Part shown: piece after piece, positions 41,894 to 50,936 of the stretch
Layout: every line of letters starts with the position of its first letter
Numbering within the stretch: position 1 is the stretch's first letter
Assembly (NCBI GenBank): GCA_030739735.1
Contig: JASLYQ010000012.1
Span: forward strand, 1-64,000
Source of the DNA: Alphaproteobacteria bacterium
Lineage (GTDB): Bacteria; Pseudomonadota; Alphaproteobacteria; UBA7887
Direction: 5' to 3'
Length of the DNA: 64,000 bases
Program-made: the position numbers and the translations under genes
Notes under the pieces: generated by a model
The model's database searches: none
What the model was told of the DNA's origin: nothing
The model's input: only the letters and a program-made list of their open reading frames with translations

Positions 41894-42149
41894 CTACTTC
41901 TTGATCACCGCTTTGACGTTCGCGAGCGATGTCACAGAAAGATTCATCAGCACAGACGCGAGGCTATAATGATCAGGAAAGGCAAGACGCCGCCACAAGT
42001 CCGCTCCCTGCACCCGCATAAAAGCAGACGTATCGGAGAGTTCGCAGGTCGACAGCCGATTGTATAAGTATGCGGGTCACGGGCTATCCAGCGTAAACGA
42101 AATTTTGCACCCGGCCTGACGACTTGGCGACTGGCAATAGCGGGCAGTG
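41894..42149. other. Non-coding gap after tRNA-Ser
   Basis: About 256 bases with no supported gene. A TATAAT occurs at 41965-41970 on the plus strand without a good -35, followed by a 32-codon ORF of no recognisable family. It forms the left edge of the AT-richer islet. Confidence 0.4.
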
Positions 42150-42833
42150 TTACTCAACCAAACCAAGAAACTCGTCTACCGTGCGCACGGCATGTGCTAT
42201 ACGCGGGTAATCGAGCTCGATCGCCGCTTTTTGCTCGGCTGGGGTGAAAGTCGCAACCGCGTCTTTCAGAAACGTGGTGTGATAGCCCATCTCCACGGCA
42301 TAGCGCCCAGTCGACTCGACACAGGTGTTGGTAGCCAAGCCGACCACGATAACATGATCGACGCCGCGTTTGCGGAGCTGGTAGTCAAGATCGGTGTTGG
42401 CAAAACCACTCGACAGCCAGTGCTCATCGGCAACGCCATCACCCGTATGCGGCTGCAGGTCAGGATGCCACTCGCCGCCCCAGGTGCCGTCCGCGAAGAC
42501 TTGGTATTTGGCGACGGCCTGATGCACAGGGTGGGGAAACTTCCAGTCTGCGAAATCGCCCTCACGCCAGCGACGGTGGGGTGCATAGACGACATGCACG
42601 CCCCTAGCGCGCGCAGCCTCGACCAGCCGTTTCAGGTTGGGTACTAGGTTCACCGTTTCCGCGACCGGTTGCACCCGGGGCCAGATCTTGCCACCCTCGG
42701 AGATAAAATCGTTATAGGGGTCGACCATGATCACGGCCGTGGTGGCGGCCGGATAGCTATCGTCCGCCGCAAAAGTCGGTGTTGTTGCGACAAGGATGGC
42801 CAAGCTCAGGGCAAATCCCAAACGTACCAGCAT
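42150..42833 (-). CDS. Secreted isochorismatase-family cysteine hydrolase
   Basis: Cysteine hydrolase fold (isochorismatase/nicotinamidase superfamily) of about 227 residues from ATG 42833, which has GGGAG 9 bases upstream; ATGs at 42848 and further up are alternatives. A signal peptide (LGFALSLAILVATTPTFA) points to the periplasm, unusual for this family. Catalytic Asp in VIMVDPYNDF, an HVVYAPHRRW segment, and the nucleophile Cys in GLATNTCVESTGRYA. The substrate is unknown. It overlaps nothing downstream and its longer frame would overlap the next gene. Confidence 0.85.
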   Translation of the reverse strand: MLVRLGFALSLAILVATTPTFAADDSYPAATTAVIMVDPYNDFISEGGKIWPRVQPVAETVNLVPNLKRLVEAARARGVHVVYAPHRRWREGDFADWKFPHPVHQAVAKYQVFADGTWGGEWHPDLQPHTGDGVADEHWLSSGFANTDLDYQLRKRGVDHVIVVGLATNTCVESTGRYAVEMGYHTTFLKDAVATFTPAEQKAAIELDYPRIAHAVRTVDEFLGLVE

Positions 42834-42894
42834 ATTGTCGACTCCCATGCTCATTAAGGCGAAAGTTGTCCAAATTAACCTACAGGTGTTTTTA

Positions 42895-43410
42895 TTAGTT
42901 TTGTTGCCACTGACAAGTGCTTCTCGTGATAATTTTACTGTCCGGCAAATAGTCAACTATGTATTCACAGGTTCCGGTTATCCCTTTATATTTTCCCGTG
43001 CCACCCGCTATCTCTTGGCGCCCTGCACCACCACCCCCAACTGATTGGTCACCGGCACTCCTTCTAGCCACGGCATACCATTTGTCGCCTGATGAATCAG
43101 TGAATGTGCCGGGCGACTCTAGATCTATGCCAGCGTCTGATTTCTTTGCGTAGATAGCACCCAAAATTGTGCCACTGGAGCCTGCTTCGAATGGGCCGCC
43201 GCTACTCTTAATTATGGTTACCGTACCGTCCAACGTCCCCACTCGAACCACATGGTCCAACTGCTCCACCGTTGCGAAGTCGGTGACGGCACTTAGGATA
43301 AGCTCATAGGTACCACTCTTGACGTGATGGTCTGCAAAAGCCATTTGTGTAGCACACAAAGCGCTTATTGCAGAGACCAGTACCACACCCATTTGATTCC
43401 GAACTGACAT
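42895..43410 (-). CDS. Secreted protein, possible allene-oxide-cyclase-like barrel
   Basis: 171 residues: signal peptide ending near FADHH (SAISALCATQMAFA), then a beta-rich body of about 145 residues with a late AIGGTGKYKGITG-like segment (GGTGKYKGITGTCEY) reminiscent of AOC/dirigent-type barrels. No catalytic motif recognised; function unknown. The ATG has a strong GGAGGGGAGAG site. It is noticeably richer in A+T than neighbouring genes, suggesting a separate origin. It lies 62 bases upstream of the hydrolase gene on the same strand. Confidence 0.7.
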   Translation of the reverse strand: MSVRNQMGVVLVSAISALCATQMAFADHHVKSGTYELILSAVTDFATVEQLDHVVRVGTLDGTVTIIKSSGGPFEAGSSGTILGAIYAKKSDAGIDLESPGTFTDSSGDKWYAVARRSAGDQSVGGGGAGRQEIAGGTGKYKGITGTCEYIVDYLPDSKIITRSTCQWQQN

Positions 43411-43716
43411 TTATTCTCTCCCCTCCAAATTAGTGATAATTATTTTTTGTTAGTTTGATGGAAGTATTTGAAAGTTGTCAATGCTGCCGTCTGGTGGGCG
43501 CCGGAGAGCCATAGAAATTCAGGCTTCTTCTCTGAGGTCTAAGCCATTAAATGGAGCTAAAATGCCGACAGGGTATGGGACTGTGGCTCTTTGAGAGTTT
43601 TGCTGAGCGAACCGAATGTAACGCTCGCCAGTGGTCGACTCCCACTCGGCACGCTTACTATGTGCTTACTGAAGATAGACTGCGATAAAGGTGATCCCGA
43701 AGCCCTTTAAAAATAT
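43411..43716. other. AT-richer intergenic region before tRNA-Gly
   Basis: 306 bases with no supported gene. It contains the leader of the secreted-protein gene (run of A/T at 43430-43460) and a TTGACA on the minus strand (43476-43481) lacking a properly spaced -10. No repeat of the tRNA-Gly 3' end was found. Confidence 0.4.
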
Positions 43717-43791
43717 TGGAGCGGGCGATGAGATTTGAACTCACGACCCCAACCTTGGCAAGGTTGTGCTCTACCCCTGAGCTACGCCCGC
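43717..43791 (-). tRNA. tRNA-Gly (anticodon GCC)
   Basis: On the minus strand GCGGGCG (43791-43785) pairs with CGCCCGC (43727-43721), discriminator T, encoded CCA. Anticodon loop TTGCCAA gives GCC at 43757-43759. D and T arms (GTTCAAAT) are regular. Confidence 0.97.
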
Positions 43792-43836
43792 GCTCCAGTA
43801 GGCCTGGCGCCCTTGGCGGCGCCCGGCGGGAGCGCG

Positions 43837-43864
43837 ATAATAGGGGATGGATCGGGCGATGCAA
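43837..43864 (-). promoter_or_regulatory. Candidate promoter of tRNA-Gly
   Basis: Minus-strand TTGCAT (43859-43864), 16-base spacer, TATTAT (43837-43842), giving a leader of roughly 40 bases before the tRNA. Confidence 0.6.
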
Positions 43865-43896
43865 GTGTGCTGTTGCGGCGGCCGGGCGGTGGCCTG

Positions 43897-44388
43897 GTGA
43901 GTGAGGCGCAGGCGCGACTTTTCACCCGTCTCGAAGCGCTCGGTATCGCCAGTGAGACGGTCGAGCATGCACCGGTCTTCACCGTCGAGGAGGCGCAGCG
44001 ACTGCGGGGCGAGATCCCGGGCGGGCATTGCAAGTCTCTGTTCCTAAAGGACAAGAAGGGCGGGCTGTGGCTGGTGGTGGCGGATGAGGCACGGGCTGTC
44101 GACCTTAAAGCCCTGGCAAAGCAACTCGGGGCGCCGCGCTTTTCGTTCGGCAAGCCCGATCTGTTGCGTGAGGTGCTTGGCATCGAACCCGGCTCGGTGA
44201 CGCCGTTCGCATTGATCAACGATCCAGGGCACAGGGTCACGGTGGTGCTGGATAAGGCCATGCTGAAACAGGAACGGCTCAACTATCATCCGCTCGCCAA
44301 CACCGCCACCACGACCATCGCCAGCGCCGATCTGCGAGCGTTCATTGCGGCCTGTGGGCACGAGACGTATATAACGGAGCTGGACTAG
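43897..44388 (+). CDS. Prolyl-tRNA editing protein ProX/YbaK family
   Basis: Trans-editing deacylase that removes alanine (or cysteine) from misacylated tRNA-Pro. About 163 residues from GTG 43897; the longer frame to 43735 runs back through tRNA-Gly. VEHAPVFTVEEAQ, GGHCKSLFLKDKKGGLWLVV with the catalytic-site lysine, APRFSFGKPDLLREVLGIEPGSVTPFALIND and ERLNYHPLANTATTTI are the PrdX/ProX pattern. It shares a short region with the tRNA-Gly promoter. Confidence 0.92.
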   Translation: MSEAQARLFTRLEALGIASETVEHAPVFTVEEAQRLRGEIPGGHCKSLFLKDKKGGLWLVVADEARAVDLKALAKQLGAPRFSFGKPDLLREVLGIEPGSVTPFALINDPGHRVTVVLDKAMLKQERLNYHPLANTATTTIASADLRAFIAACGHETYITELD

Positions 44389-44418
44389 ACTCGGGCCAGC
44401 GTAGAAGGGGACGGCAGT

Positions 44419-45330
44419 ATGGAAATGATGATTGGCGGCAATGAGGCGCCGGCCGACGCGATTAAGGATTCGGATACCGCCGGGTTCGCCGCCGACGTCA
44501 TAGAAGCCTCACGCGAGGTGCCGGTGGTGGTCGATTTCTGGGCCGGCTGGTGCGAGCCCTGCAAGACCCTCGGCCCAGCCCTGGAGAAGGCGGTGCAGGC
44601 CGCCGGCGGCGCGGTCAAGTTGGTCAAGATCGACGTAGATGCCAACCAGCAGCTGGCGCAACAGCTGCGCGTGCAGTCGCTGCCTACGGTACTGGCGTTC
44701 AGCAATGGCCAGCCTGTCGACGGTTTCGTCGGTGCCGTGCCGCCGAGCCAGATCAAGAGCTTGATTCAACGACTCACCGGAGATACCGGTCCGTCCGAGG
44801 TCGAGCTCGCCCTGGAGCAGGCTGAGCAGTTGCTGGCGGCGGGCGATGCCGAGGGTGCTGGCAACCTCTATTCCCAAGCCCTCGCTGCGGAGAGTGACAA
44901 TCCCAAGGCTGCGGCGGGCCTCGCCCGCGCTTTACTGGCGACCGGTGACGCGGCAGCGGCGCGCGAAGTTCTCGACGGCCTCGAGCCCGAGCTTGCGCGT
45001 AGCTCAGAGGTTGAGGGTGCGCGCGCGGCGATCGAGCTTGCCGAGCAAAGCGAGAACGCGATCGATGACAGCGAGACCGAGGCCTTGCGGGCGAAAGTGG
45101 CGGCCAACGAGAATGACCACCAGGCGCGCTTCGACCTGGCGGCGGCGCTCTTCGTGGCCGGCGACCGCGAAGGCGCGATCGATATCCTGCTCGAGATTGT
45201 AAGCCGCGACCGGGCCTGGAACGATGAGGCCGCGCGCAAGCAGCTAGTCAAGTATTTCGATGCCTTCGGCCAGACTGATCCGCTGACAATCGACGGCCGC
45301 CGCCGGCTGTCCTCGATCCTTTTCTCCTAA
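44419..45330 (+). CDS. Thioredoxin-TPR co-chaperone (CnoX/YbbN family)
   Basis: Cytoplasmic protein of 303 residues: thioredoxin domain with WAGWCEPCKTLGP (Cys45/Cys48) followed by TPR-like helices (LALEQAEQLLAAGDAEGAGNL onward) and the conserved end DPLTIDGRRRLSSILFS. The family protects clients from oxidative aggregation. It retains both redox cysteines, unlike E. coli CnoX. First gene of a run with the LON-domain, Trm112 and DUF971 genes. Confidence 0.92.
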   Translation: MEMMIGGNEAPADAIKDSDTAGFAADVIEASREVPVVVDFWAGWCEPCKTLGPALEKAVQAAGGAVKLVKIDVDANQQLAQQLRVQSLPTVLAFSNGQPVDGFVGAVPPSQIKSLIQRLTGDTGPSEVELALEQAEQLLAAGDAEGAGNLYSQALAAESDNPKAAAGLARALLATGDAAAAREVLDGLEPELARSSEVEGARAAIELAEQSENAIDDSETEALRAKVAANENDHQARFDLAAALFVAGDREGAIDILLEIVSRDRAWNDEAARKQLVKYFDAFGQTDPLTIDGRRRLSSILFS

Positions 45331-45343
45331 GTTGCAGGCGGCC

Positions 45344-45994
45344 ATGCGCCCGGGCTCCTTCGCCATGCTGCCCGATACCTTGGCGGTGTTCCCGCTGGTG
45401 GGCGTGTTGCTGCTGCCACACGGGCGCCTGCCGCTCAATATCTTTGAGCCGCGTTATCTGGCGATGACCCAGGATACGCTCGGGGCCGAGAGTCTGATCG
45501 GCATGATCCAGCCAAGCGATCCGGCGGACGCCAGCGAGAACCCGCCGCTCTACAACGTCGGCTGTGCCGGGCGCATCAGCGGCTTTGCGGAGACCAAGGA
45601 TAATTGCTTTCTGATCACGTTGACCGGGCTTTGCCGCTTCGCCGTGCGCGAGGAGCTGGATCTGGTTCAGGGTTACCGCCGGGTGCGGCCGGACTGGTCG
45701 GCCCACGCCGGGGACATGCGCATGCCCGATCCGGCGGTAGTGCCCCGCGACCGTCTTCTGCCGTTGTTGAAGGCCTATTTAGCCGCACACGACATCGAGG
45801 TTGACTGGCACGCCATTGAGAAGGTGTCGAGCGATCAGCTCGTCACCTCTCTAGCCATGGCCTGCCCTTTCGCGCCGAACGAGAAGCAGGCGCTGCTGGA
45901 AGCGCCACATCTGGCCGACCGGGCCGAGTTGATGATATCGCTGCTTGCTATGGCAGCGCTCGACGGCGGCGATACGAGTGACATGGTCAACTGA
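45344..45994 (+). CDS. LON substrate-binding-domain protein
   Basis: Stand-alone N-terminal domain of Lon protease, about 216 residues from ATG 45344 (a TTG at 45332 is the alternative start). [24 protein letters not shown] is the domain signature; [27 protein letters not shown] follows. No ATPase or protease domain. Its role is not defined; it is a regular neighbour of the thioredoxin-TPR gene in alphaproteobacteria. Confidence 0.92.
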   Translation: MRPGSFAMLPDTLAVFPLVGVLLLPHGRLPLNIFEPRYLAMTQDTLGAESLIGMIQPSDPADASENPPLYNVGCAGRISGFAETKDNCFLITLTGLCRFAVREELDLVQGYRRVRPDWSAHAGDMRMPDPAVVPRDRLLPLLKAYLAAHDIEVDWHAIEKVSSDQLVTSLAMACPFAPNEKQALLEAPHLADRAELMISLLAMAALDGGDTSDMVN

Positions 45995-46008
45995 CAAGGA
46001 GAGAGCCT

Positions 46009-46224
46009 ATGGCCGAGAAGCGTGACGAGCGGGGTCCGATGGTGGATCCCAAGTTGCTCGAAATTCTTGTATGCCCGCTGAGCCATGGGCCGTTGTCCTA
46101 CGATCGCGAGCGCCAGGAGTTGGTCAGCGAACAGGCGGGGCTGGCTTATCCGGTGCGCGAAGGTATCCCCATCTTGTTGGTTGACGAGGCACGGCGTCTG
46201 GATGACGAGGGCGCCGCCGCGTGA
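46009..46224 (+). CDS. Trm112 family protein (YcaR-like)
   Basis: 71-residue small protein: [20 protein letters not shown], then [22 protein letters not shown]. Trm112 relatives activate methyltransferases in eukaryotes; the bacterial role is open. Only one cysteine (CPLS) remains, so no zinc site. ATG with GGAGAG upstream. Confidence 0.93.
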   Translation: MAEKRDERGPMVDPKLLEILVCPLSHGPLSYDRERQELVSEQAGLAYPVREGIPILLVDEARRLDDEGAAA

Positions 46225-46586
46225 GCGAGGCCGCGCCCTGGCCCGAGGAGATCCGGCTCGTCGACGGCGGCCGCCGTCTCGAGCTGCGCTTCGACGACGG
46301 CGCCAGTTTCCCGTTGACGGCCGAGCTATTGCGCGTGGAGAGTCCCTCGGCCGAGGTCCAGGGCCACGGGCCGGGACAGAAGACACTGGTTGCCGGGCGC
46401 CGACATGTCGCCATCATGGCCGTCGAGCCGGTCGGCAACTACGCCGTCCGCCTACGCTTCGACGATTTGCACGATAGCGGCATCTACGCCTGGGATACCC
46501 TCTACCGCATGGGCCAGGACCAGGACGAACTCTGGCAAGCCTACCTCACCGGCCTGGAGACCCAGGGCCTCAGCCGCGATCCCTAA
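46221..46586 (+). CDS. DUF971 family protein (gamma-butyrobetaine-hydroxylase-like N-terminal domain)
   Basis: 121 residues; [25 protein letters not shown] and [28 protein letters not shown] are the DUF971 pattern, a domain linked to Fe-S cluster work in the Mrp/ApbC context and to gamma-butyrobetaine hydroxylase N-termini. GTG start overlaps the Trm112 stop by 4 bases. Confidence 0.92.
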   Translation: MSEAAPWPEEIRLVDGGRRLELRFDDGASFPLTAELLRVESPSAEVQGHGPGQKTLVAGRRHVAIMAVEPVGNYAVRLRFDDLHDSGIYAWDTLYRMGQDQDELWQAYLTGLETQGLSRDP

Positions 46587-46602
46587 TACCGTCACACCGC
46601 GA

Positions 46603-47802
46603 TCAGATTGGCAGCAGGCCCATGGCATGACGCATGAAGACGCGCTTCAGCGGCGGCAGCTTGTCGACCGCGGCCAATCCGAGGTCGCGGGCCAGGCGCA
46701 ACGGCGCGATGTCGTTTGAGAACAGCCGGTTGATGCCGTCGGTGGCGAGACCCATGCTGAGCACGTCGAAGCGGCGGCGGCGGGCGTATTCGGCGAGGCC
46801 CGCCGCGGCTCCGGGATCGAGGCCGAGGGCTGCGGCGTAGCCTAGCACCTCGGCCAGAGTGGTGATGTCACGCAAACCTAGATTGAGGCCTTGGCCGGCG
46901 ATCGGATGGATGGCGCGTGCGGCATCGCCGACCAGCGCCAGGCGGCGATCGGTCATGCGTGAGGCCCAGGAGAGCGACAAGGGATAGCTCCAGCGCTGCC
47001 CCACCGGTTTGACCTCACCGAGATAGTCGGTGAAGCGCCAGGCGATCTCGGCAGCAAAGTCGTCATCGTCGAGCGCCATCATGACCGGCGCCAGGTCCGC
47101 GCGCTCGGTCCAGACCAGCGAGGCGCGATTGCGGCACAACGGTAGGATGGCGAATGGCCCGGCGGCGAGAAACCGCTCCTGGGCGATGCCGCGATGGGGG
47201 CGCTCATGCGCGACTGTGCAGACGATGGCGGTCTGATGATACGGCAGCCGGTTGACGCCGATGCACGCGCTATTGCGTGTTGTAGAAGTGCGGCCATCAG
47301 CGGCAATGGCAAGGCATGTCCGCACGTCGCGTCCGTCGGTGAGCCGCGCGGCAACGCCGGACGTGCTGCGTTCAAGCGAGGCGACTTCGGCGGGGGCCAG
47401 GTGAGTTACCTTAGGCGTCCCGGTGATGGCGTCGTGCAGCGCCGCGCGTGTCACCCGGTTCTCGACCACATAGCCTAAAGGTTCCTCGCCGATGTCTTTA
47501 TGGTCGTAATGCAGGAAGAAGGGTGCATCGCCGTCCGAGACCCGGATCTCGAGAATTGGTTGCGCTTCGTCGACCATACTCTGCCAGACGCCGATATTGC
47601 GCATCAGGCGCACCGAGCCAGCGGCAAGCGCTGAAGCACGCCCGTCAGCTGCGGCGGCAAGCGCCTCGGCCGGTGCCTCGCGATCGATAACAACGGAAGT
47701 CAGCCCGACGTCCGCCATGGCGCGTGCGGTCGTCAGGCCGATCATGCCACCGCCGACGATCAGCAAGTCCGCGTCCAGGGTCTCGGAATTTCGTGCCGCC
47801 AT
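46603..47802 (-). CDS. UbiH/UbiF/COQ6-family FAD-dependent hydroxylase
   Basis: Flavin monooxygenase hydroxylating the ubiquinone ring. 399 residues: Rossmann motif IVGGGMIGLTTARAMADVG, ADGRTS (DG motif) and the second FAD motif LVGDAARAIHPIAGQGLNLGLRD. Which ring position it attacks (UbiH, UbiF, UbiI or UbiL type) cannot be told from sequence. Convergent with the DUF971 gene. Confidence 0.93.
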   Translation of the reverse strand: MAARNSETLDADLLIVGGGMIGLTTARAMADVGLTSVVIDREAPAEALAAAADGRASALAAGSVRLMRNIGVWQSMVDEAQPILEIRVSDGDAPFFLHYDHKDIGEEPLGYVVENRVTRAALHDAITGTPKVTHLAPAEVASLERSTSGVAARLTDGRDVRTCLAIAADGRTSTTRNSACIGVNRLPYHQTAIVCTVAHERPHRGIAQERFLAAGPFAILPLCRNRASLVWTERADLAPVMMALDDDDFAAEIAWRFTDYLGEVKPVGQRWSYPLSLSWASRMTDRRLALVGDAARAIHPIAGQGLNLGLRDITTLAEVLGYAAALGLDPGAAAGLAEYARRRRFDVLSMGLATDGINRLFSNDIAPLRLARDLGLAAVDKLPPLKRVFMRHAMGLLPI

Positions 47803-47903
47803 AGGGTGAGCTTCGATCCTTCGGGCGGTATTGTCCAGTGCGAACCCCGGCTTTGACGCGGCTCTCGCAGGCCCTATAACCGGGCGGTGACGACGGGGGC
47901 AAC

Positions 47904-49007
47904 ATGATGACGGCGCTGGCCTGGGCGGGCACTCTAGGTGGCACCATGTGGTTGGCGCTGCTGCTGTTGCCGTGGCGGCCGTGGGGCACGCGCGAACGCC
48001 TGGCCCCGGCTACAGTTGTAGCGGTGCTCGGCGATGTTACGGTGCTGATTCCGGCACGCGATGAAGCTAAGACCTTGTCGCGCACCCTGAGAGCGCTGGC
48101 CGAACAGGGTGACGGGCTCGAAGTCGTTGTCATAGACGATCAGTCGGGTGACGGCACGGCCGCGGTAGCGCTGGCGGCCGGCGCACAGGTCATCGACGGT
48201 GCGCCGCGGCCAGCGGGCTGGAGCGGCAAGCTGTGGGCGCTGGAGCAGGGACGGCAACAGACGGCGCGGCCGCTCGTGCTGCTGCTCGATGCCGACATCG
48301 CATTGGCCCCAGGCATGCTTGGCGCCCTACTGGCCAAGCGCGCCGAAAGCGGTGCCGCGCTGGTCTCGATCATGGCCACGCTGTCGACGGCGACGCCATG
48401 GGAGCGACTTTTGATCCCAGCCTTCGTCTATTTCTTCAAGCTGCTGTATCCCTTCGCCCTATCCAATGTGCAGCGGGCCCCGGTGGCGGCGGCGGCGGGC
48501 GGCTGCATTCTCATTTCGCGGGAGGCACTCGACGCGATCGGTGGCTTCGCAGTGCTGTCGAGCACCCTGATTGACGATTGTGCGCTTGCTGGAGCGGTTA
48601 AGTGCAGCGACCGGCGCACCTGGATCGGGCTAAGCCATGGCGTGGTCAGCCATCGCGTTTATGCCGGGCTGGCACCGATCTGGACCATGGTGGCGCGCAC
48701 CGCCTACACTCAGTTACACCATTCTCGGGCTTTGTTGGCATTGTGCACGGGGCTGATGGTGCTCGCCTTCTGGGCGCCGCTGCTAGTGTTGCCCGCCCTG
48801 CCAGCCTGGCCAGCGGTCGTCGCGGCGCTCGGCCTGGCGGCGATGCTGCTGAGCTATCAGCCCATGTTGCGCTTCTATCGGCGCTCGCCGGCATGGGCGC
48901 TACTGCTGCCGTTCATTGGCACGCTTTACCTTGCCATGACCTGGAGTTCGGCCATCGCGTCGTGGCGCGGTCGCGGGGTCAACTGGAAAGGCCGGCGTTA
49001 CACGTAA
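47904..49007 (+). CDS. Hopanoid-associated glycosyltransferase (HpnB-like, GT2)
   Basis: 367-residue membrane glycosyltransferase. Family 2 catalytic core: VTVLIPARDEAKTLSRTLRAL, VVVIDDQSGDGTAAVA, PAGWSGKLWALEQG, DADI metal-binding motif, then FVYFFKLLYPFALSN and AAAGGCILISREALDAIGG. Two C-terminal membrane helices (ALCTGLMVLAFWAPLLVLPAL; PAWALLLPFIGTLYLAMTW). The combination matches HpnB, implicated in hopanoid modification; no hpn neighbours are visible here, so the role is inferred. Confidence 0.82.
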   Translation: MMTALAWAGTLGGTMWLALLLLPWRPWGTRERLAPATVVAVLGDVTVLIPARDEAKTLSRTLRALAEQGDGLEVVVIDDQSGDGTAAVALAAGAQVIDGAPRPAGWSGKLWALEQGRQQTARPLVLLLDADIALAPGMLGALLAKRAESGAALVSIMATLSTATPWERLLIPAFVYFFKLLYPFALSNVQRAPVAAAAGGCILISREALDAIGGFAVLSSTLIDDCALAGAVKCSDRRTWIGLSHGVVSHRVYAGLAPIWTMVARTAYTQLHHSRALLALCTGLMVLAFWAPLLVLPALPAWPAVVAALGLAAMLLSYQPMLRFYRRSPAWALLLPFIGTLYLAMTWSSAIASWRGRGVNWKGRRYT

Positions 49008-49034
49008 AAAAGGGAGAGCCGCAGCCCTCCCTTT
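49006..49034 (-). terminator. Rho-independent terminator after fccB
   Basis: On the minus strand AAAGGGAG (49034-49027), ten-base loop, CTCCCTTT (49016-49009) running into TTTTTT. It closes the fccA-fccB transcript and overlaps the last codons of the convergent glycosyltransferase gene, where on the plus strand it has only a short T run. Confidence 0.75.
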
Positions 49035-49050
49035 CCGGATGTCGTACTGA

Positions 49051-50343
49051 TCAGCCCAGCATGTCGCTCCAGATCGAGTGCGCCCAGTCTTCGGCATTCT
49101 GCTTGATCAAGGGGGTGCGCGCGGGCGACAGGCCGCTGGCGCCCTTGATGGGGAGAATACGGTTTTCCTCGTCATTGTAGTCGTAGACAGCGCTGACAGA
49201 GATTCCTTCCTCGCCGCTGACTAGGCTGTAACAAGTGTTGGCCATGCTCGGGCGTGGCGTGTCGCGGCCGTTCATCAAGGCCACTACGGCAGCGGCACAG
49301 ACCTTGCCCATAGAGTTGGCGATGTAACCCGATTTCGGCACCTTGCCGACCGTTGTGCCGTCGGTGGAATCGCCCACGATATGCACATTTTCGGCCACGG
49401 TTGAGGAAAAATCCCAGGGGTTGACCGGTGCCCAGCGGCGATCGCCAGGCACCAGACCGGCCTGGAAGGCGAGGCTGTTGGCCTGCTGCGCCGGGATGAC
49501 GTTGGCAACATCGGCCTTGACCTCATCGAAGTCGCTATAGAGCGTTCGTGTCGCGGGATCGACCCGGACCACGTTGTTGTCGGGCCGGTAGTCGATGATG
49601 CCGCCATAGAAGTCATCCCAGGCCGCCTTGAACAGTTTGCCCTTGGAGACGATCTTACTGTTTGCGTCGAGTACAATGATCTTCGAGCCTGGTTTGTTGT
49701 TCTTGAGGAAGTCGGCGATCAGCGAGATGCGCTCATACGGTCCTGGCGGGCAGCGGTAGGGCCCAAAGGGCACTGACAGCGCAACTGTGCCACCGGCCGG
49801 CATGGCGGCCAGCTGATCACGCAGCATGACCGTCTCCTCGCCGGCTTTCCAGGCGGCGGGAAAGGTGCCTGGCGCCGCGTCGTCCAGCCCCTCTATCTCG
49901 CTAGTGCGCAGCGTGATGCCCGGTGATAGAATGAGGCGATCGTATGCGATGGTGCCTTCGCTCACAGTCACCGTTTGGGCCGCAGTATCGATGCCGGTCA
50001 CCGTACCACGCACCAGCTTGACGCCGTGTTTGTTGACTAAGCCCTCATAGCTGACGGTGATATCGCCCATGCTCTTGAGGCCGCCGATCACCCAGTTGCT
50101 GATGGGGCAAGAGCGGAAGGCGGCTTCGCGCTCGATTAGTACGACTTCGATGCCGGGGTCCTGCAAGCGGATGTACTTGGCGGCGGTGTTGCCGCCCCAG
50201 CCACCACCGATAACGATGACGCGCTTGCCCGTTTTGGGCATGATCTCGCCCTGGGCGAGCGCCGGCAGGGGCAGGGTGGATGCGACGATGGCACCGGCGC
50301 CAGCGGCGCTGGTATGCAGAAAGCGTCTGCGGGTAATGGTCAT
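49051..50343 (-). CDS. fccB: Flavocytochrome c sulfide dehydrogenase, flavoprotein subunit
   Basis: Periplasmic FAD enzyme oxidising sulfide to sulfur/polysulfide and passing electrons to the cytochrome subunit. 430 residues; Tat-type signal TRRRFLHTSAAGAG, FAD motif RVIVIGGGWGGNTAAKYI at 41-58, redox-active Cys79 in AAFRSCPISNWVIGG, and a C-terminal FCSD-type FAD-binding domain (IWSDMLG end). Related to SoxF. Follows the cytochrome gene by 11 bases. Confidence 0.92.
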   Translation of the reverse strand: MTITRRRFLHTSAAGAGAIVASTLPLPALAQGEIMPKTGKRVIVIGGGWGGNTAAKYIRLQDPGIEVVLIEREAAFRSCPISNWVIGGLKSMGDITVSYEGLVNKHGVKLVRGTVTGIDTAAQTVTVSEGTIAYDRLILSPGITLRTSEIEGLDDAAPGTFPAAWKAGEETVMLRDQLAAMPAGGTVALSVPFGPYRCPPGPYERISLIADFLKNNKPGSKIIVLDANSKIVSKGKLFKAAWDDFYGGIIDYRPDNNVVRVDPATRTLYSDFDEVKADVANVIPAQQANSLAFQAGLVPGDRRWAPVNPWDFSSTVAENVHIVGDSTDGTTVGKVPKSGYIANSMGKVCAAAVVALMNGRDTPRPSMANTCYSLVSGEEGISVSAVYDYNDEENRILPIKGASGLSPARTPLIKQNAEDWAHSIWSDMLG

Positions 50344-50354
50344 GAATCTCCCCC

Positions 50355-50936
50355 TTATCGCTGGCTGGCGTAGTAATGCGCCGCGGCCACGATGTCAGTG
50401 TCGTCGATGTCGCCGAGCGCGGCGGAGGCAACCGGATGGTTGCGCGTGCCGGTCTTGTAGGCCAGACTCGAGTTGATCAGATAGGTTGCTGGCTGCCCCG
50501 CCATGCGCGGGGCCGCTTCGGCGCCGACGCCGCCGGCGCCGTGGCAGGCATCGCAGAACTCTTCGGCTACCGTGGCACCGGCCGCAGCGAGGTTTGCATC
50601 GAAGGCGGTGCTACTCGGCACCCAGGTCTGCTTCGACAGCCATTCGGCAATGCTGTCGATTTGATCGTCGTCATAGCCGGACGCGATGATCTTCATCACG
50701 TAATAACCGCGGTCGCCGCTCTGGTAATCGCGCAAGGCCTCAGCGAGAAATTCGGCACTTTGTCCGCCGATGATCGGGATCGTCTCCCCGACCGATGCGC
50801 CGTCGGTGCCGTGGCAGCCGGCACAGGTCTGTGTCAGGCGAAAGCCATCGTCGGCGCTTGCTGGCACGGCCAGTAAGGCGAGCGTAAGGACTGCTACTGT
50901 GGCAGCCTGTTGCCCGAGGTATCGGAGTCCACCCAT
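50355..50936 (-). CDS. fccA: Diheme cytochrome c subunit of sulfide dehydrogenase
   Basis: Exported c-type cytochrome, 193 residues. Signal peptide to about residue 28 (VAVLTLALLAVPASA), two heme-binding motifs CAGCH (38-42) and CDACH (128-132) and distal methionines, a cytochrome c4-like duplicated fold. Pairs with the flavoprotein gene 11 bases downstream as the electron-accepting FccA/SoxE-type subunit. Its presence requires a Ccm-type maturation system elsewhere in the genome. Confidence 0.9.
   Translation of the reverse strand: MGGLRYLGQQAATVAVLTLALLAVPASADDGFRLTQTCAGCHGTDGASVGETIPIIGGQSAEFLAEALRDYQSGDRGYYVMKIIASGYDDDQIDSIAEWLSKQTWVPSSTAFDANLAAAGATVAEEFCDACHGAGGVGAEAAPRMAGQPATYLINSSLAYKTGTRNHPVASAALGDIDDTDIVAAAHYYASQR

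Noticed and set aside
43717-43791. tRNA-Gly as an attachment site of an integrated element
   Set aside because: No integrase gene and no direct repeat of the tRNA 3' end was found in the window.
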